A stretch of 64,000 bases of DNA from Ghiorsea sp. (GTDB lineage: Bacteria > Pseudomonadota > Zetaproteobacteria > Mariprofundales > Mariprofundaceae). Shown here piece after piece: positions 45,414 to 52,988 of this stretch (position 1 is its first letter; each line of letters starts with the position of its first letter). The stretch is from contig JAUZSH010000044.1 of NCBI GenBank assembly GCA_030949605.1, forward strand, positions 59,833 to 123,832, read 5' to 3'. A program made the position numbers and the translations under genes. The notes under the pieces were generated by a model that saw only the letters and a list, made by a program, of their open reading frames with translations, was not told the DNA's origin and ran no database searches.

Positions 45414-45629
45414 ATGTCAGTAGAACGTATTATTCATATTGTAGCAGGATTTTTTATCGTGTTGTCCGTTGTGTTATCGGGTGCACCACTGGGTGAGCCA
45501 ACATGGCTGTGGTTCACTTTGTTTGTGGGTGTGAACTTGTTTCAATCAGGTATTACCCAATGGTGTTTGATGGGGATTATTTTGAAAAAGCTTGGGCTTA
45601 AATCTGAAGCTGAATGTAAGGCCTGTTAA
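45414..45629 (+). CDS. DUF2892 membrane protein
   Basis: 71 aa with two membrane helices and the start MSVERIIHIVAGFFIVLSVV typical of DUF2892 (the membrane part of YgaP-like rhodaneses). Ends in a Cys pair, ECKAC. Strong ribosome site GAGAGGAA. Two bases separate it from the next rhodanese gene, and fusions of the two are known, so they probably act as a unit at the inner membrane. Confidence 0.88.
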   Translation: MSVERIIHIVAGFFIVLSVVLSGAPLGEPTWLWFTLFVGVNLFQSGITQWCLMGIILKKLGLKSEAECKAC

Positions 45630-45631
45630 TC

Positions 45632-46027
45632 ATGGCATGGATTCAAGAAAATATCGTAACGGTTCTCATCCTGCTGGTTGTGGTTTGGATGGTGTGGACA
45701 AAGGTGGTAAGACCAAAAATGTTAGGCATTAAAAAGATGACAGCAGGGGCTTACCCTGATTTTGATGAAAGCCATACCTTGGTTGATGTGCGCTCAACAG
45801 GCGAATGGAATGGTGGACATCCTGCCAATGCGATTCATATCCCGCTCAATGAGTTTGAGCAAAAAATGAATAGTATCCCTAAAGATAAACCTGTTGTTTT
45901 GATTTGTGCATCGGGTATGCGCTCCGCTATGGCGGCAACCATGGTTGCCAAAGCAGGGCATAAGGATGTTTATAATTTTGCAGGTGGTTTTGGAAGTTGG
46001 TGTGCAGCTCAGTTGCCTAAGAAGTAA
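45632..46027 (+). CDS. Membrane-anchored rhodanese-like sulfurtransferase
   Basis: 131 aa. One N-terminal helix (about 6-25) anchors a single rhodanese domain. Active-site loop CASGMRS follows KPVVLI (about 95), with DVRSTGEWNGGHPANAIHIPL upstream. Would move sulfane sulfur to a thiol acceptor. Part of the arsR-led operon. Confidence 0.92.
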   Translation: MAWIQENIVTVLILLVVVWMVWTKVVRPKMLGIKKMTAGAYPDFDESHTLVDVRSTGEWNGGHPANAIHIPLNEFEQKMNSIPKDKPVVLICASGMRSAMAATMVAKAGHKDVYNFAGGFGSWCAAQLPKK

Positions 46028-46038
46028 AAGGAGTGCTT

Positions 46039-46432
46039 ATGCTTAAATATTTAATGGTGTTGATGGTTGGGCTTGGTCTGGTTGCTTGTGACAATACACC
46101 GCCCCAAGGCTCATCGATTGCGACGGTGCAAGAAGCGCATGAAGTGTTGCTTAAAGGGCAGAAGGCAGAGCCTTTCTTGTTCTTGGATGTGCGTACACCA
46201 GGTGAGTATCAAGGCGGACATGTTCCTGAGTGCTAAAAATATCCCCGTGCAAGATTTGGCAGGGCAGGTGGCTGATGTGCCGAAAGATAAAAAGGTTTTT
46301 GTATATTGCGAATCAGGTGTTCGCTCGACCAAAGCAACAAAGATTTTGGTGGATGCTGGTTATACCAATATCGTAAACATGAAAGCAAGTATGCGCGGTT
46401 GGCGAAATGCTGGCTTTGAAATTGAAAAATAA
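46039..46432 (+). pseudogene. Rhodanese lipoprotein gene with a frameshift
   Basis: Starts MLKYLMVLMVGLGLVACDN, a lipobox, with AAGGAG upstream. The first frame reads FLDVRTPGEYQGGHVPEC-stop (46236). The rest of the domain continues one frame over: AKNIPVQDLAGQVADVPKDK, then active-site loop CESGVRS and a normal end at 46432. One extra base near 46227 (CCTGAGTGCT for an expected CCTGGTGCT) explains it. Either a recent loss or a sequencing error. Confidence 0.8.
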
Positions 46433-46438
46433 TAGATT

Positions 46439-46466
46439 AGAGCTGCCAGATGGCGGCTCTTTTTTT
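46439..46466 (+). terminator. Rho-independent terminator after the first sulfur operon
   Basis: AGAGCTGCC-AGAT-GGCGGCTCT stem with one mismatch followed by seven T. It lies 7 bases after the frameshifted rhodanese and ahead of the second operator box. Confidence 0.85.
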
Positions 46467-46506
46467 GCCTGAAAAACCTTATGCCATACACGGGAATTAT
46501 TAGTAT

Positions 46507-46522
46507 ATTAGATATTGCTAAT
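46507..46522 (+). promoter_or_regulatory. Putative ArsR-type operator, box 2
   Basis: ATTAGATATTGCTAAT, an inverted repeat ATTAG-N6-CTAAT, placed 56 bases before the second rhodanese gene. The near-identical box before the regulator gene suggests that both transcription units belong to one regulon. Confidence 0.5.
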
Positions 46523-46577
46523 TTAAAAAGCGAAGTTAAAGTTTGCACAGTTCATTAAAATTAAATGGAGAGATGTT

Positions 46578-46889
46578 ATGGAAATTTCAATACACGATTT
46601 TTACGAGAAAGTTAAAAAAGAAGATTTCGACCATTGGGTTGATGTGCGTTCAGCGGAAGAGTTTGCAGCTGTTCGCGCTGACTCAGGGCTTGTGAAGCTT
46701 CACCCTTTGGATCAAATTGATACCTTGGATTTACCTAAAGATGCTGTGATTTATCTTTCGTGCCGTTCTGGTATGCGTTCAGGGCAGGCGCAAGCATTTC
46801 TTATGCAACAAGGTTATACCAATGTTACCAATGTTGCTGGTGGCATCATGGCATGGGAAGCTGCAGGTTATCCAGTCACCCAAGGTTAA
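46578..46889 (+). CDS. Cytoplasmic single-domain rhodanese
   Basis: 103 aa with no signal. DVRSAEEFAAVRA and the active-site loop CRSGMRSGQAQAF (about 63) are clear. First gene of the second sulfur unit, 35 bases before the persulfide dioxygenase-like gene; such pairs pass glutathione persulfide between the enzymes. Confidence 0.92.
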   Translation: MEISIHDFYEKVKKEDFDHWVDVRSAEEFAAVRADSGLVKLHPLDQIDTLDLPKDAVIYLSCRSGMRSGQAQAFLMQQGYTNVTNVAGGIMAWEAAGYPVTQG

Positions 46890-46924
46890 ATGAGAGAATA
46901 AAAATAGAGCGAAGGAGATTGGTC

Positions 46925-47608
46925 ATGTTCCTAAGGCAATTGTTTGATGAAGCAACGTGGACTTACACATATTTGCTTGCAGATGAGCAGAGTAAGGAAG
47001 CGATTATTATCGATTCTGTGGTTGAGAAGGTTGAACGTGATGTGAAACTTATCAATGAGTTGGGTTTAACACTTAAATACGCCGTGGACACGCACGTTCA
47101 TGCCGACCATGTTACGGGTGCTGGTTTGTTGCGCGAGCGCATAGGTTGCAAAACAGGTGTTGCATCCTCTGAAGGTGTTTCTTGCGCTGATATGGCTTTA
47201 AAAGAGGGCGATAGCCTTCAATTTGGCAAGTATGCACTTAAAATATTGGAAACTCCGGGGCATACCTCAGGTTGCCTAAGCTTTGTTTGTGATGATAAAG
47301 TGTTTACAGGTGATGCATTGTTTATCCGAGGTTGCGGCCGCACTGACTTTCAAGCGGGTGATGCCAATACCTTGTATGACTCAATCACCAAAAAGCTTTA
47401 TGCCTTACCTGATAATACTACCGTTTATCCTGCGCATGATTATAAAGGTATGATGCTTTCGACCATTGCTGAGGAAAAGGCGCATAATCCTAGGGTGACA
47501 TTGGGCAGAGAAGGTTTTGTTGATTTGATGAACAACCTCAATCTTGCTATGCCCAAGCATATTCATGTAGCAGTGCCTGCCAATATGAAGTGTGGATTAG
47601 ATAAATAA
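46925..47608 (+). CDS. Persulfide dioxygenase-like metallo-beta-lactamase protein
   Basis: 227 aa from ATG 46925, preceded by GGAGATT; the frame is open further upstream but that part overlaps the rhodanese gene. Metal site motif THVHADHVTGAG (about 55-66), then ETPGHTSGCLSF, VFTGDALFIRGCGRTDFQ and YPAHDYKG are as in ETHE1/SdoA. These oxidise glutathione persulfide to sulfite. ETHE1-type D-F-Q and GRTDFQ motifs support this over glyoxalase II. Sulfite could leave by the TauE-type exporter coded downstream. Confidence 0.9.
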   Translation: MFLRQLFDEATWTYTYLLADEQSKEAIIIDSVVEKVERDVKLINELGLTLKYAVDTHVHADHVTGAGLLRERIGCKTGVASSEGVSCADMALKEGDSLQFGKYALKILETPGHTSGCLSFVCDDKVFTGDALFIRGCGRTDFQAGDANTLYDSITKKLYALPDNTTVYPAHDYKGMMLSTIAEEKAHNPRVTLGREGFVDLMNNLNLAMPKHIHVAVPANMKCGLDK

Positions 47609-47619
47609 TAACAAAAAGG

Positions 47620-47645
47620 AAAAGCCTCTTATTTAAGGGGCTTTT
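47620..47645 (+). terminator. Stem-loop terminator or attenuator after the dioxygenase gene
   Basis: AAAAGCCTCTT-ATTT-AAGGGGCTTTT, an 11-bp stem with one G-T pair, trailed by an AT-rich stretch. The next gene begins 20 bases on with its own ribosome site, so read-through is likely. Confidence 0.65.
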
Positions 47646-47665
47646 ATACTTTTAAGGAGAAAAAA

Positions 47666-48079
47666 ATGAAAAAGATGAAATTATTACTGATTGGTTTGAT
47701 GTTATTGGGTTCAAGCAGTGTGTATGCTTGTGGCATGGGTGAAGTTACCGACGCAGGTTATGAAAATGCTTCTGTTGCTCATGCTTATCAACACTGGAAG
47801 CAAGGTGAATATACACAGATTCCATTTGTATTTATTGATGTGCGTACACCACAAGAGTTTAAAGCTGGGCATATTCCTGGTGCTGTAAACATGCCTGTTT
47901 CAAGCATTGGCGAACATTTGAATGAGATTCCTAAAGACAAGCAAGTCTATGTATATTGTCATTCAGGTAAACGTGCTGCGAGAGCATCAACGGTGTTGGC
48001 AAAGGCAGGTTTTAGTGTGGAAAATATCCCTGAGAGCATGTTGGGTTGGGAAGATGCTGGCTACCCGATCGAAAAATAA
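47666..48079 (+). CDS. Periplasmic rhodanese
   Basis: 137 aa. Signal peptide MKKMKLLLIGLMLLGSSSVYA, then a rhodanese domain with DVRTPQEFKAGHIPGAVNMPV and active-site loop CHSGKRA (about 107). Close in sequence to the frameshifted lipoprotein copy, so it may cover the same job in the periplasm. Four bases before the TauE gene. Confidence 0.9.
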   Translation: MKKMKLLLIGLMLLGSSSVYACGMGEVTDAGYENASVAHAYQHWKQGEYTQIPFVFIDVRTPQEFKAGHIPGAVNMPVSSIGEHLNEIPKDKQVYVYCHSGKRAARASTVLAKAGFSVENIPESMLGWEDAGYPIEK

Positions 48080-48082
48080 TAT

Positions 48083-48877
48083 ATGGACTTCATGATGATA
48101 GGGCTGCTGGCATCGCTACTTATGGGTATGACCCTTGGCGTATTTGGTGCAGGCGGCTCTATTTTAACGGTACCTATCCTTGTGTTTTTGATGGGGGTCG
48201 CGGCATCTGAAGCTACGGCATATTCATTATTTATTGTGGGCATCACGGCGATATTTGGTGCATACACCTATTATAAACAAGACTTGATTCAATTCAAAAT
48301 CGGTTTTGTGTTTGCTATTCCTGCTTTTATAGGTGTATATGCTGTTCGCCTATTTCTTATGCCTGCCTTACCTGATCATATTGCAAGTTTTGGTGGTTAT
48401 GATTTAAGCAAAGATGCGCTAGTACTGATTGTATTCTCACTGATTATGATTATGGCTGCGTATGCCATGATTAAACCATCCAAAGTTGAATCTACTGAGC
48501 AAAACAAGACACTTAATTTCCCATTGATTGCTGTGGAAGGTTTGGTTGTTGGTGGTGTTACAGGTTTTGTCGGTGCTGGCGGTGGTTTTCTTATTATCCC
48601 TGCTTTGGTGATTCTTGCTGGCTTGAATATGAAACAAGCTGTGGGAACATCCTTGATGATTATTGCTTTTAAATCGCTGTTGGGCTTTGTGGGTGATATT
48701 CAAGCAGGTTTGGTTGTAGATTGGATTTTATTGTTTGAAATTGTTGGCTTATCCATCATTGGCGTGTTGATTGGTGAGCGTGTTGCGAGGAAAGTGGATG
48801 GCAACAAACTTAAGCCTGCATTTGGATATTTTGTATTACTCATGGGGCTAGCCATTTTAGTTCGAGAAGTGGTGTGA
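48083..48877 (+). CDS. TauE/SafE family sulfite/anion exporter
   Basis: 264 aa with about eight membrane helices in two similar halves: MTLGVFGAGGSILTVPIL near the start and GVTGFVGAGGGFLIIPALV in the middle. The pair of GAGG motifs is typical of the family. In this context export of sulfite or a related sulfur anion is likely; substrate is inferred from neighbours. Confidence 0.92.
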   Translation: MDFMMIGLLASLLMGMTLGVFGAGGSILTVPILVFLMGVAASEATAYSLFIVGITAIFGAYTYYKQDLIQFKIGFVFAIPAFIGVYAVRLFLMPALPDHIASFGGYDLSKDALVLIVFSLIMIMAAYAMIKPSKVESTEQNKTLNFPLIAVEGLVVGGVTGFVGAGGGFLIIPALVILAGLNMKQAVGTSLMIIAFKSLLGFVGDIQAGLVVDWILLFEIVGLSIIGVLIGERVARKVDGNKLKPAFGYFVLLMGLAILVREVV

Positions 48878-48917
48878 GAATGAGAAGCACAAGAGTGATT
48901 GAAGTTAAGGAGTCATT

Positions 48918-49304
48918 ATGCGTTTAAAAGCAGTATTTGAAGGGGGCAGCCGTTTTACGGTTGCCTGCCGTTCACATAATATCACCATTGATCAACCCAA
49001 AGATAACGGTGGGGAAGATATGGGCATGACACCACCCGAAATCATGGCGAGTTCTTTGGCAAGTTGCATTGGTTTTTATATTGCGCGCTATTGTGAACAA
49101 GCCAAGATTGATGCTGCGGGTTTAACTGTGTCTTGTGATTGGCAGGTGGGTGGTCAACCTAAGCACATGGAAAGCTTTGATGTGCAAGTAAATCTGCCCA
49201 ATTGTCCTGATAAGCGGCGTAAAGCCATTGAGCGTGTAGCGCAAAGCTGCTTGATTCATGCAACATTGGGGCAATCGCCAGAAGTGCGGGTCACGCTGTC
49301 ATAA
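48918..49304 (+). CDS. OsmC family protein
   Basis: 128 aa. TPPEIMASSLASCIGFYIARYCEQ holds the first catalytic Cys and VAQSCLIHATLG the second, as in OsmC/Ohr and YhfA-like thiol proteins. Lies at the end of the sulfur cluster with its own ribosome site AAGGAG. Could detoxify peroxides or act on sulfur carriers; the branch is not resolved. Confidence 0.88.
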   Translation: MRLKAVFEGGSRFTVACRSHNITIDQPKDNGGEDMGMTPPEIMASSLASCIGFYIARYCEQAKIDAAGLTVSCDWQVGGQPKHMESFDVQVNLPNCPDKRRKAIERVAQSCLIHATLGQSPEVRVTLS

Positions 49305-49326
49305 ACCAAGGGTTAAGGTGTTTTAA

Positions 49327-50112
49327 ATGAAAAAAGTCATGTTTATACTGATGTTTATATGGGTCAGTCAGGCGCAAGCACAGACGCTGCCCTTCACCCT
49401 GAATATTTCAGGGCATCAGATTGATGAGCAAAGGCAACTATGGTTGAGTGATATTGGTGAAGGAAAAACTAATATTCATTTTAAATTCAAAAGTAAGCAG
49501 GGTAAGGCATACAGTTTTGATTTGAATTATAAAAAACTTGCACCGAATCGCTCATATCCAAGCAACTTGGATATTACGCTCAAAGATGGCGCAGGCAACA
49601 AGCTGGGCTATCTCTTTTTCGCTATCAATAAGGTTGCCTTTTTGAAGCAAATGGGCGTGTTTGGTTTCATCGTTGATGTGGATGGTCAGCCAGTGGATAT
49701 ACAATTCACTTTTGATGCCAAAAAACAAGGGAGCTTGCGTGTATCTGAGTTAAGCCAAGAACGTTTTGTTCAAGATACTTTAGTGCCCAAGTTTTCTTTT
49801 CAAATGATTCGACCTGTTATTTTAGAGCCTAAGGGTAAGGGTGTGTTGTCATCGACATATCGCTTGGATGCGCATCCTTATGCTGTGAATTATACATTAG
49901 AAGATAGAAGCTTTGGCGGTGTTCGTTTTAAGCATAAGTTGTTTGCAGTGTCGGGTAAGCAGCAGCATCTTTTAGAAACGATTTATTTTGATGCCGATAG
50001 TTTGAGCACATTGCGTGAAGCCATGTATGCAGGGAAATATTTTCACCCCAAAGATGGTACATTCAAATTGGTGTTTTATCCCGCAATGGGACAAACAGAG
50101 CCAAACTTATAA
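49327..50112 (+). CDS. Uncharacterised exported protein
   Basis: 261 aa with signal peptide MKKVMFILMFIWVSQAQA and a beta-rich mature part (for example IHFKFKSKQGKAYSFDLNY). No motif recognised. Follows OsmC by 22 bases on the same strand. Function unknown. Confidence 0.7.
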   Translation: MKKVMFILMFIWVSQAQAQTLPFTLNISGHQIDEQRQLWLSDIGEGKTNIHFKFKSKQGKAYSFDLNYKKLAPNRSYPSNLDITLKDGAGNKLGYLFFAINKVAFLKQMGVFGFIVDVDGQPVDIQFTFDAKKQGSLRVSELSQERFVQDTLVPKFSFQMIRPVILEPKGKGVLSSTYRLDAHPYAVNYTLEDRSFGGVRFKHKLFAVSGKQQHLLETIYFDADSLSTLREAMYAGKYFHPKDGTFKLVFYPAMGQTEPNL

Positions 50113-50113
50113 T

Positions 50114-50377
50114 TTGATGTTACTCAGTCGGGCTAAAATTCGTCATTTCCACGCAAGAACACAGGAACGAGAAAACATATGGCAGAAAGTCATGATTGAG
50201 GAAGTGCGACTTCAGTCGCGCATGCATGATGATGCTTCTCATGCGGGGCTAAAGCCCCACTTCCTATATTTAGATTGCTGTATTACCGTTCATTTTAATG
50301 AATGAAGGTAAAACTGAAATCTACGCGCTACAAATGAAAATGGTGTCATTCTTTCTCAACAAAGTGCGTAACATCAG
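50114..50377. repeat. Element with CTGATGTTACGCAC-type ends, flanked by TTATAAT
   Basis: 264 bp. Left end TTGATGTTAC, right end GTGCGTAACATCAG, the same terminal family as 8923-9479. A 7-bp direct repeat TTATAAT (50107-50113 and 50378-50384) looks like a target duplication. The interior has a REP-like hairpin (GTGCGACTTCAGTCGCGCA) and another (CGGGGCTAAAGCCCCAC). No credible gene in the 274-base gap. Confidence 0.6.
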
Positions 50378-50386
50378 TTATAATAT

Positions 50387-50956
50387 ATGAATAGCATTCT
50401 TTTACTTTGGCTATACACGCTTGTTTTTTCCGTGGTGCATAGTTTGATGGCGACCAATAGTCTCAAAACCAAGCTTTATGCCAAAGGTTTGGCTGTGCAT
50501 CACTACCGCTTGTTGTACTCCTTGTTTGGTATGATAACGACAGTAATTTGGTTGTGGGCGATTTATCAGCTTGCTGATGCGCCGCTGTATCAAGTCGATG
50601 GAATGCTGCGTTATCTTTTGTATGCCGTGCAAATCACGGGCTTACTGATTGCGATGGCAGCATTTATACCCATTGATGGTGCTGTATTTTTAGGTTTGAA
50701 AAAGGCAGAGCAAAGTAACGACCCGTTTGTTGTGCAAGGCGTATATAAATATATTCGCCACCCTATGTATTCAGGGTTTATGTTGGTTTTACTGGCAAGA
50801 CCTGAGCAAACAGAGGTTGGTTTACATTTAGCACTGGCAGTTTGCTTGTATTTCATCCTTGGCGCAAAGTTGGAAGAAAAACGAATGCTTGCTGAACACC
50901 CCGATTATGCTGAATATCAGCAGCGTGTGGGTGCATTTATCCCCAAATTGTTTTAA
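50387..50956 (+). CDS. Integral membrane methyltransferase-like protein (NnrU/PEMT type)
   Basis: 189 aa, about five membrane helices. The C-terminal half contains YKYIRHPMYSGFMLVL and KLEEKRMLAEHPDYAEYQQRV, the SAM-binding pattern of isoprenylcysteine or phospholipid methyltransferases. The N-terminal VVHSLMATN...YRLLYSLFG part resembles NnrU proteins. Target unknown. The next gene begins 8 bases later. Confidence 0.8.
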   Translation: MNSILLLWLYTLVFSVVHSLMATNSLKTKLYAKGLAVHHYRLLYSLFGMITTVIWLWAIYQLADAPLYQVDGMLRYLLYAVQITGLLIAMAAFIPIDGAVFLGLKKAEQSNDPFVVQGVYKYIRHPMYSGFMLVLLARPEQTEVGLHLALAVCLYFILGAKLEEKRMLAEHPDYAEYQQRVGAFIPKLF

Positions 50957-50964
50957 CGGAGTTT

Positions 50965-51552
50965 ATGATGCCAGATTGGGAAAGTTTATATCAAGAGCAA
51001 GACACAGGTTGGGATAGGGGTGAAGTTAGCCCCGCACTGTTGAACTTTTTAGAAAAGAGTGCGTTGGGAAACGCGAAAACTGTTCTCATCCCCGGTTGCG
51101 GGCGCGGTTATGAAGTGGTGGAACTTGCCAAGCGTGGCTTTGAGGTCACAGCGTTAGATTTAGCACCGTCAGCAGTGGCACACCTCAAACAGACACTTGA
51201 AGCTGAAGGTTTAAAAGCCGAGGTGATTTGTACGGATATTTTTGAATTTGAAGTACCTCAAGCTTTTGATGTGGTGTATGAGCAAACATGTTTATGCGCA
51301 ATTGAACTGTCCCAGCGCGAAGCTTATGCCCAAGCTGTGTTGGCTTGGCTGAAACCCAGTGGAAAGTTACTTTTAAACATGATGCAAACAGGCGATGAAA
51401 GCGGGCCACCTTTTCATTGTGATTGGATGGACATGCGCAGACTTTTTCCTGTTGAGGAGTGGGTGTGGCAAGAAGAACCACCTTTTATGACAAGCCGCAA
51501 TCGTCAGTCGCCACGTTTTGAATTGGGTTATATATTGGAGAAGAAATCATGA
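50965..51552 (+). CDS. Class I SAM methyltransferase, thiopurine-methyltransferase type
   Basis: 195 aa. W-x-x-x-Y-x-x-x-x-TGWDRGEVSPAL start, SAM motif VLIPGCGRGYEVVELAKRGFEVTALDLAPSAV (about 40-70) and a C-terminal WQEEPPFMTSRNRQSPRFELGYILEKK match the TPMT family, whose bacterial members methylate thiols or selenium/tellurium species or unknown substrates. The end overlaps the following small gene by 4 bases. Confidence 0.87.
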   Translation: MMPDWESLYQEQDTGWDRGEVSPALLNFLEKSALGNAKTVLIPGCGRGYEVVELAKRGFEVTALDLAPSAVAHLKQTLEAEGLKAEVICTDIFEFEVPQAFDVVYEQTCLCAIELSQREAYAQAVLAWLKPSGKLLLNMMQTGDESGPPFHCDWMDMRRLFPVEEWVWQEEPPFMTSRNRQSPRFELGYILEKKS

Positions 51553-51767
51553 AAGGTTTTATTAAAGGCCTACCATATCCAGTACTCATATTGATGAGTA
51601 TTTTTATGGCGTTTGCACCTTTTCAGCCTGAGCCACATTTGGTGCAAAAGTTTGAGATGTTGATGGCAGGAAGCCTGACGAAACCTTTGGATATGTTTGA
51701 TGTGCTTTGGCATTTATTGCCTGTTGGTTTATTGATTTCCAAGTTTTTACTTTCACGAAAAGGTTAA
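51549..51767 (+). CDS. Conserved small membrane protein (often labelled RND-transporter-like)
   Basis: 72 aa with two membrane helices, MKGFIKGLPYPVLILMSIFM and DVLWHLLPVGLLISKFLL, separated by PFQPEPHLVQKFEMLMAGSLTKPLDMFD. I have seen this pattern in short proteins annotated as RND transporters, but it is far too small to be a pump. ATGA overlap with the methyltransferase gene. Confidence 0.7.
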   Translation: MKGFIKGLPYPVLILMSIFMAFAPFQPEPHLVQKFEMLMAGSLTKPLDMFDVLWHLLPVGLLISKFLLSRKG

Positions 51768-51856
51768 GCTTCCTGAATTCAGGGGCATCAATTTACTGTT
51801 TTTTGCATGAAATACCAAAAAACATCAAAATCAAGGGTGCAGAATGTTGGCTTTAA

Positions 51857-52279
51857 CTATTGAACCTTCCAATAGCGTTGCATTTCAAGGTATAAAAATG
51901 AAGCAGACCAAGTGATAAGTATGAGCCCTACCAAAGCTTCAATGCCGACCAAATAACGCAATTTACCCAGAGGTTCAATGTCTCCAAAACCCAATGTGGT
52001 ATAGGTGGTGAATGAAAAATAGACAGTATCCATAAAACTACCATTAAAGTTGCCTGAAAGCTCTCCCCAGTGGTGAGCGTGATGCATGAAATAGTAAGAT
52101 GTTGCAAACAAATAAATTTCAATCACATGGGCTGCTAGTGTACCCAATACACCAAAGGAAATACGTAGGCGGTGCTTGACTTTGAGCTTAGGTAAATAAA
52201 CGGTAAGTTTGTACAGGCATTCGTAATGAATCATGACGGCAAGCGACACAATCAATAAGTTTAATAAAAAGGGTATCAA
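51857..52279 (-). CDS. Two-helix potassium channel family protein, 5' end altered by MITE
   Basis: 140 aa. An N-terminal hydrophobic segment, a middle helix, pore helix with selectivity filter TTLGFGD (variant of T-x-G-[YF]-G-D) and a final membrane helix match small prokaryotic K+ channel proteins. The frame begins at a TTG at 52279 that lies in the TATCAA target duplication of a MITE; upstream is MITE DNA without a ribosome site. Without the MITEs, a GGGAAG would sit 9 bases before this TTG, so the insertions separated it from its likely Shine-Dalgarno. An internal ATG (52234) is another start. Confidence 0.78.
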   Translation of the reverse strand: MIPFLLNLLIVSLAVMIHYECLYKLTVYLPKLKVKHRLRISFGVLGTLAAHVIEIYLFATSYYFMHHAHHWGELSGNFNGSFMDTVYFSFTTYTTLGFGDIEPLGKLRYLVGIEALVGLILITWSASFLYLEMQRYWKVQ

Positions 52280-52552
52280 CTTACATTGAGCGGGTATGCT
52301 TTATCGTTTTCTTGGTTATTTTATCCTTATAAATCAATGAGATAAGGATATACATCACGATTCTGATTATCCTACGAATTTCAATCTACAACCAACTTAA
52401 GCAAAAAGTTGAAAATCGATACCGTAATTTTCATTAAATGGCTAAATGATTCGGTCATAAAAGGCTATTTTTATTCAATATGATGAGAACAAACATCATC
52501 CGACATCAATTTTAAATCATTTTTTTAAAAAAAGTTACCCGCTCAATGTAAG
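52280..52552. mobile_element. MITE family A, copy 3
   Basis: 273 bp with both CTTACATTGAGCGGGTA-type ends. Flanked by TATCAA on each side (52274-52279 and 52553-52558). Differs from copy 4 by only a few bases, for example GCTTT/GTTTT and TTCTT/TTATT near the left end. No ORF. Confidence 0.88.
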
Positions 52553-52558
52553 TATCAA

Positions 52559-52831
52559 CTTACATTGAGCGGGTATGTTTTATCGTTTTATTGGTTATTT
52601 TATCCTTATAAATCAATGAGATAAGGATATACATCACGATTCTGATTATCCTACGAATTTCAATCTACAACCAACTTAAGCAAAAAGTTGAAAATCGATA
52701 CCGTAATTTTCATTAAATGGCTAAATGATTCGGTCATAAAAGGCTATTTTTATTCAATATGATGAGAACAAACATCATCCGACATCAATTTTAAATCATT
52801 TTTTTAAAAAAAGTTACCCGCTCAATGTAAG
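52559..52831. mobile_element. MITE family A, copy 4, tandem with copy 3
   Basis: 273 bp in the same orientation as copy 3, separated by a single TATCAA and followed by another (52832-52837). The three TATCAA copies suggest two successive insertions at one site or one insertion followed by unequal exchange. Confidence 0.88.
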
Positions 52832-52868
52832 TATCAATATCGTATTCTTCCCAAGCTGGTTTATAATT

Positions 52869-52964
52869 TTATGTTTGAATGGCTTTAGGGGCAGTATTCT
52901 TCCATTCTTGCATAGCGTCAATAAACTGTTCGGTGATTGAAAAACACAAGCTAGTAAGAAGGCG
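52869..52964 (-). pseudogene. Short coding remnant between the MITEs and lepA
   Basis: An open stretch on the minus strand reads [19 protein letters not shown] and KNTAPKAIQT-stop, with protein-like composition but no start. It may be the end of a lost gene. No family recognised. The rest of 52838-52988 shows nothing. Confidence 0.25.
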
Positions 52965-52988
52965 CTGCAATCGTTAAGCTGCGCTGCA

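Noticed and set aside
52280..52831. Two 273-bp direct repeats as a composite transposon or attachment sites
   Set aside because: Nothing lies between them except TATCAA, and each has its own inverted ends, so they are two MITEs in tandem.
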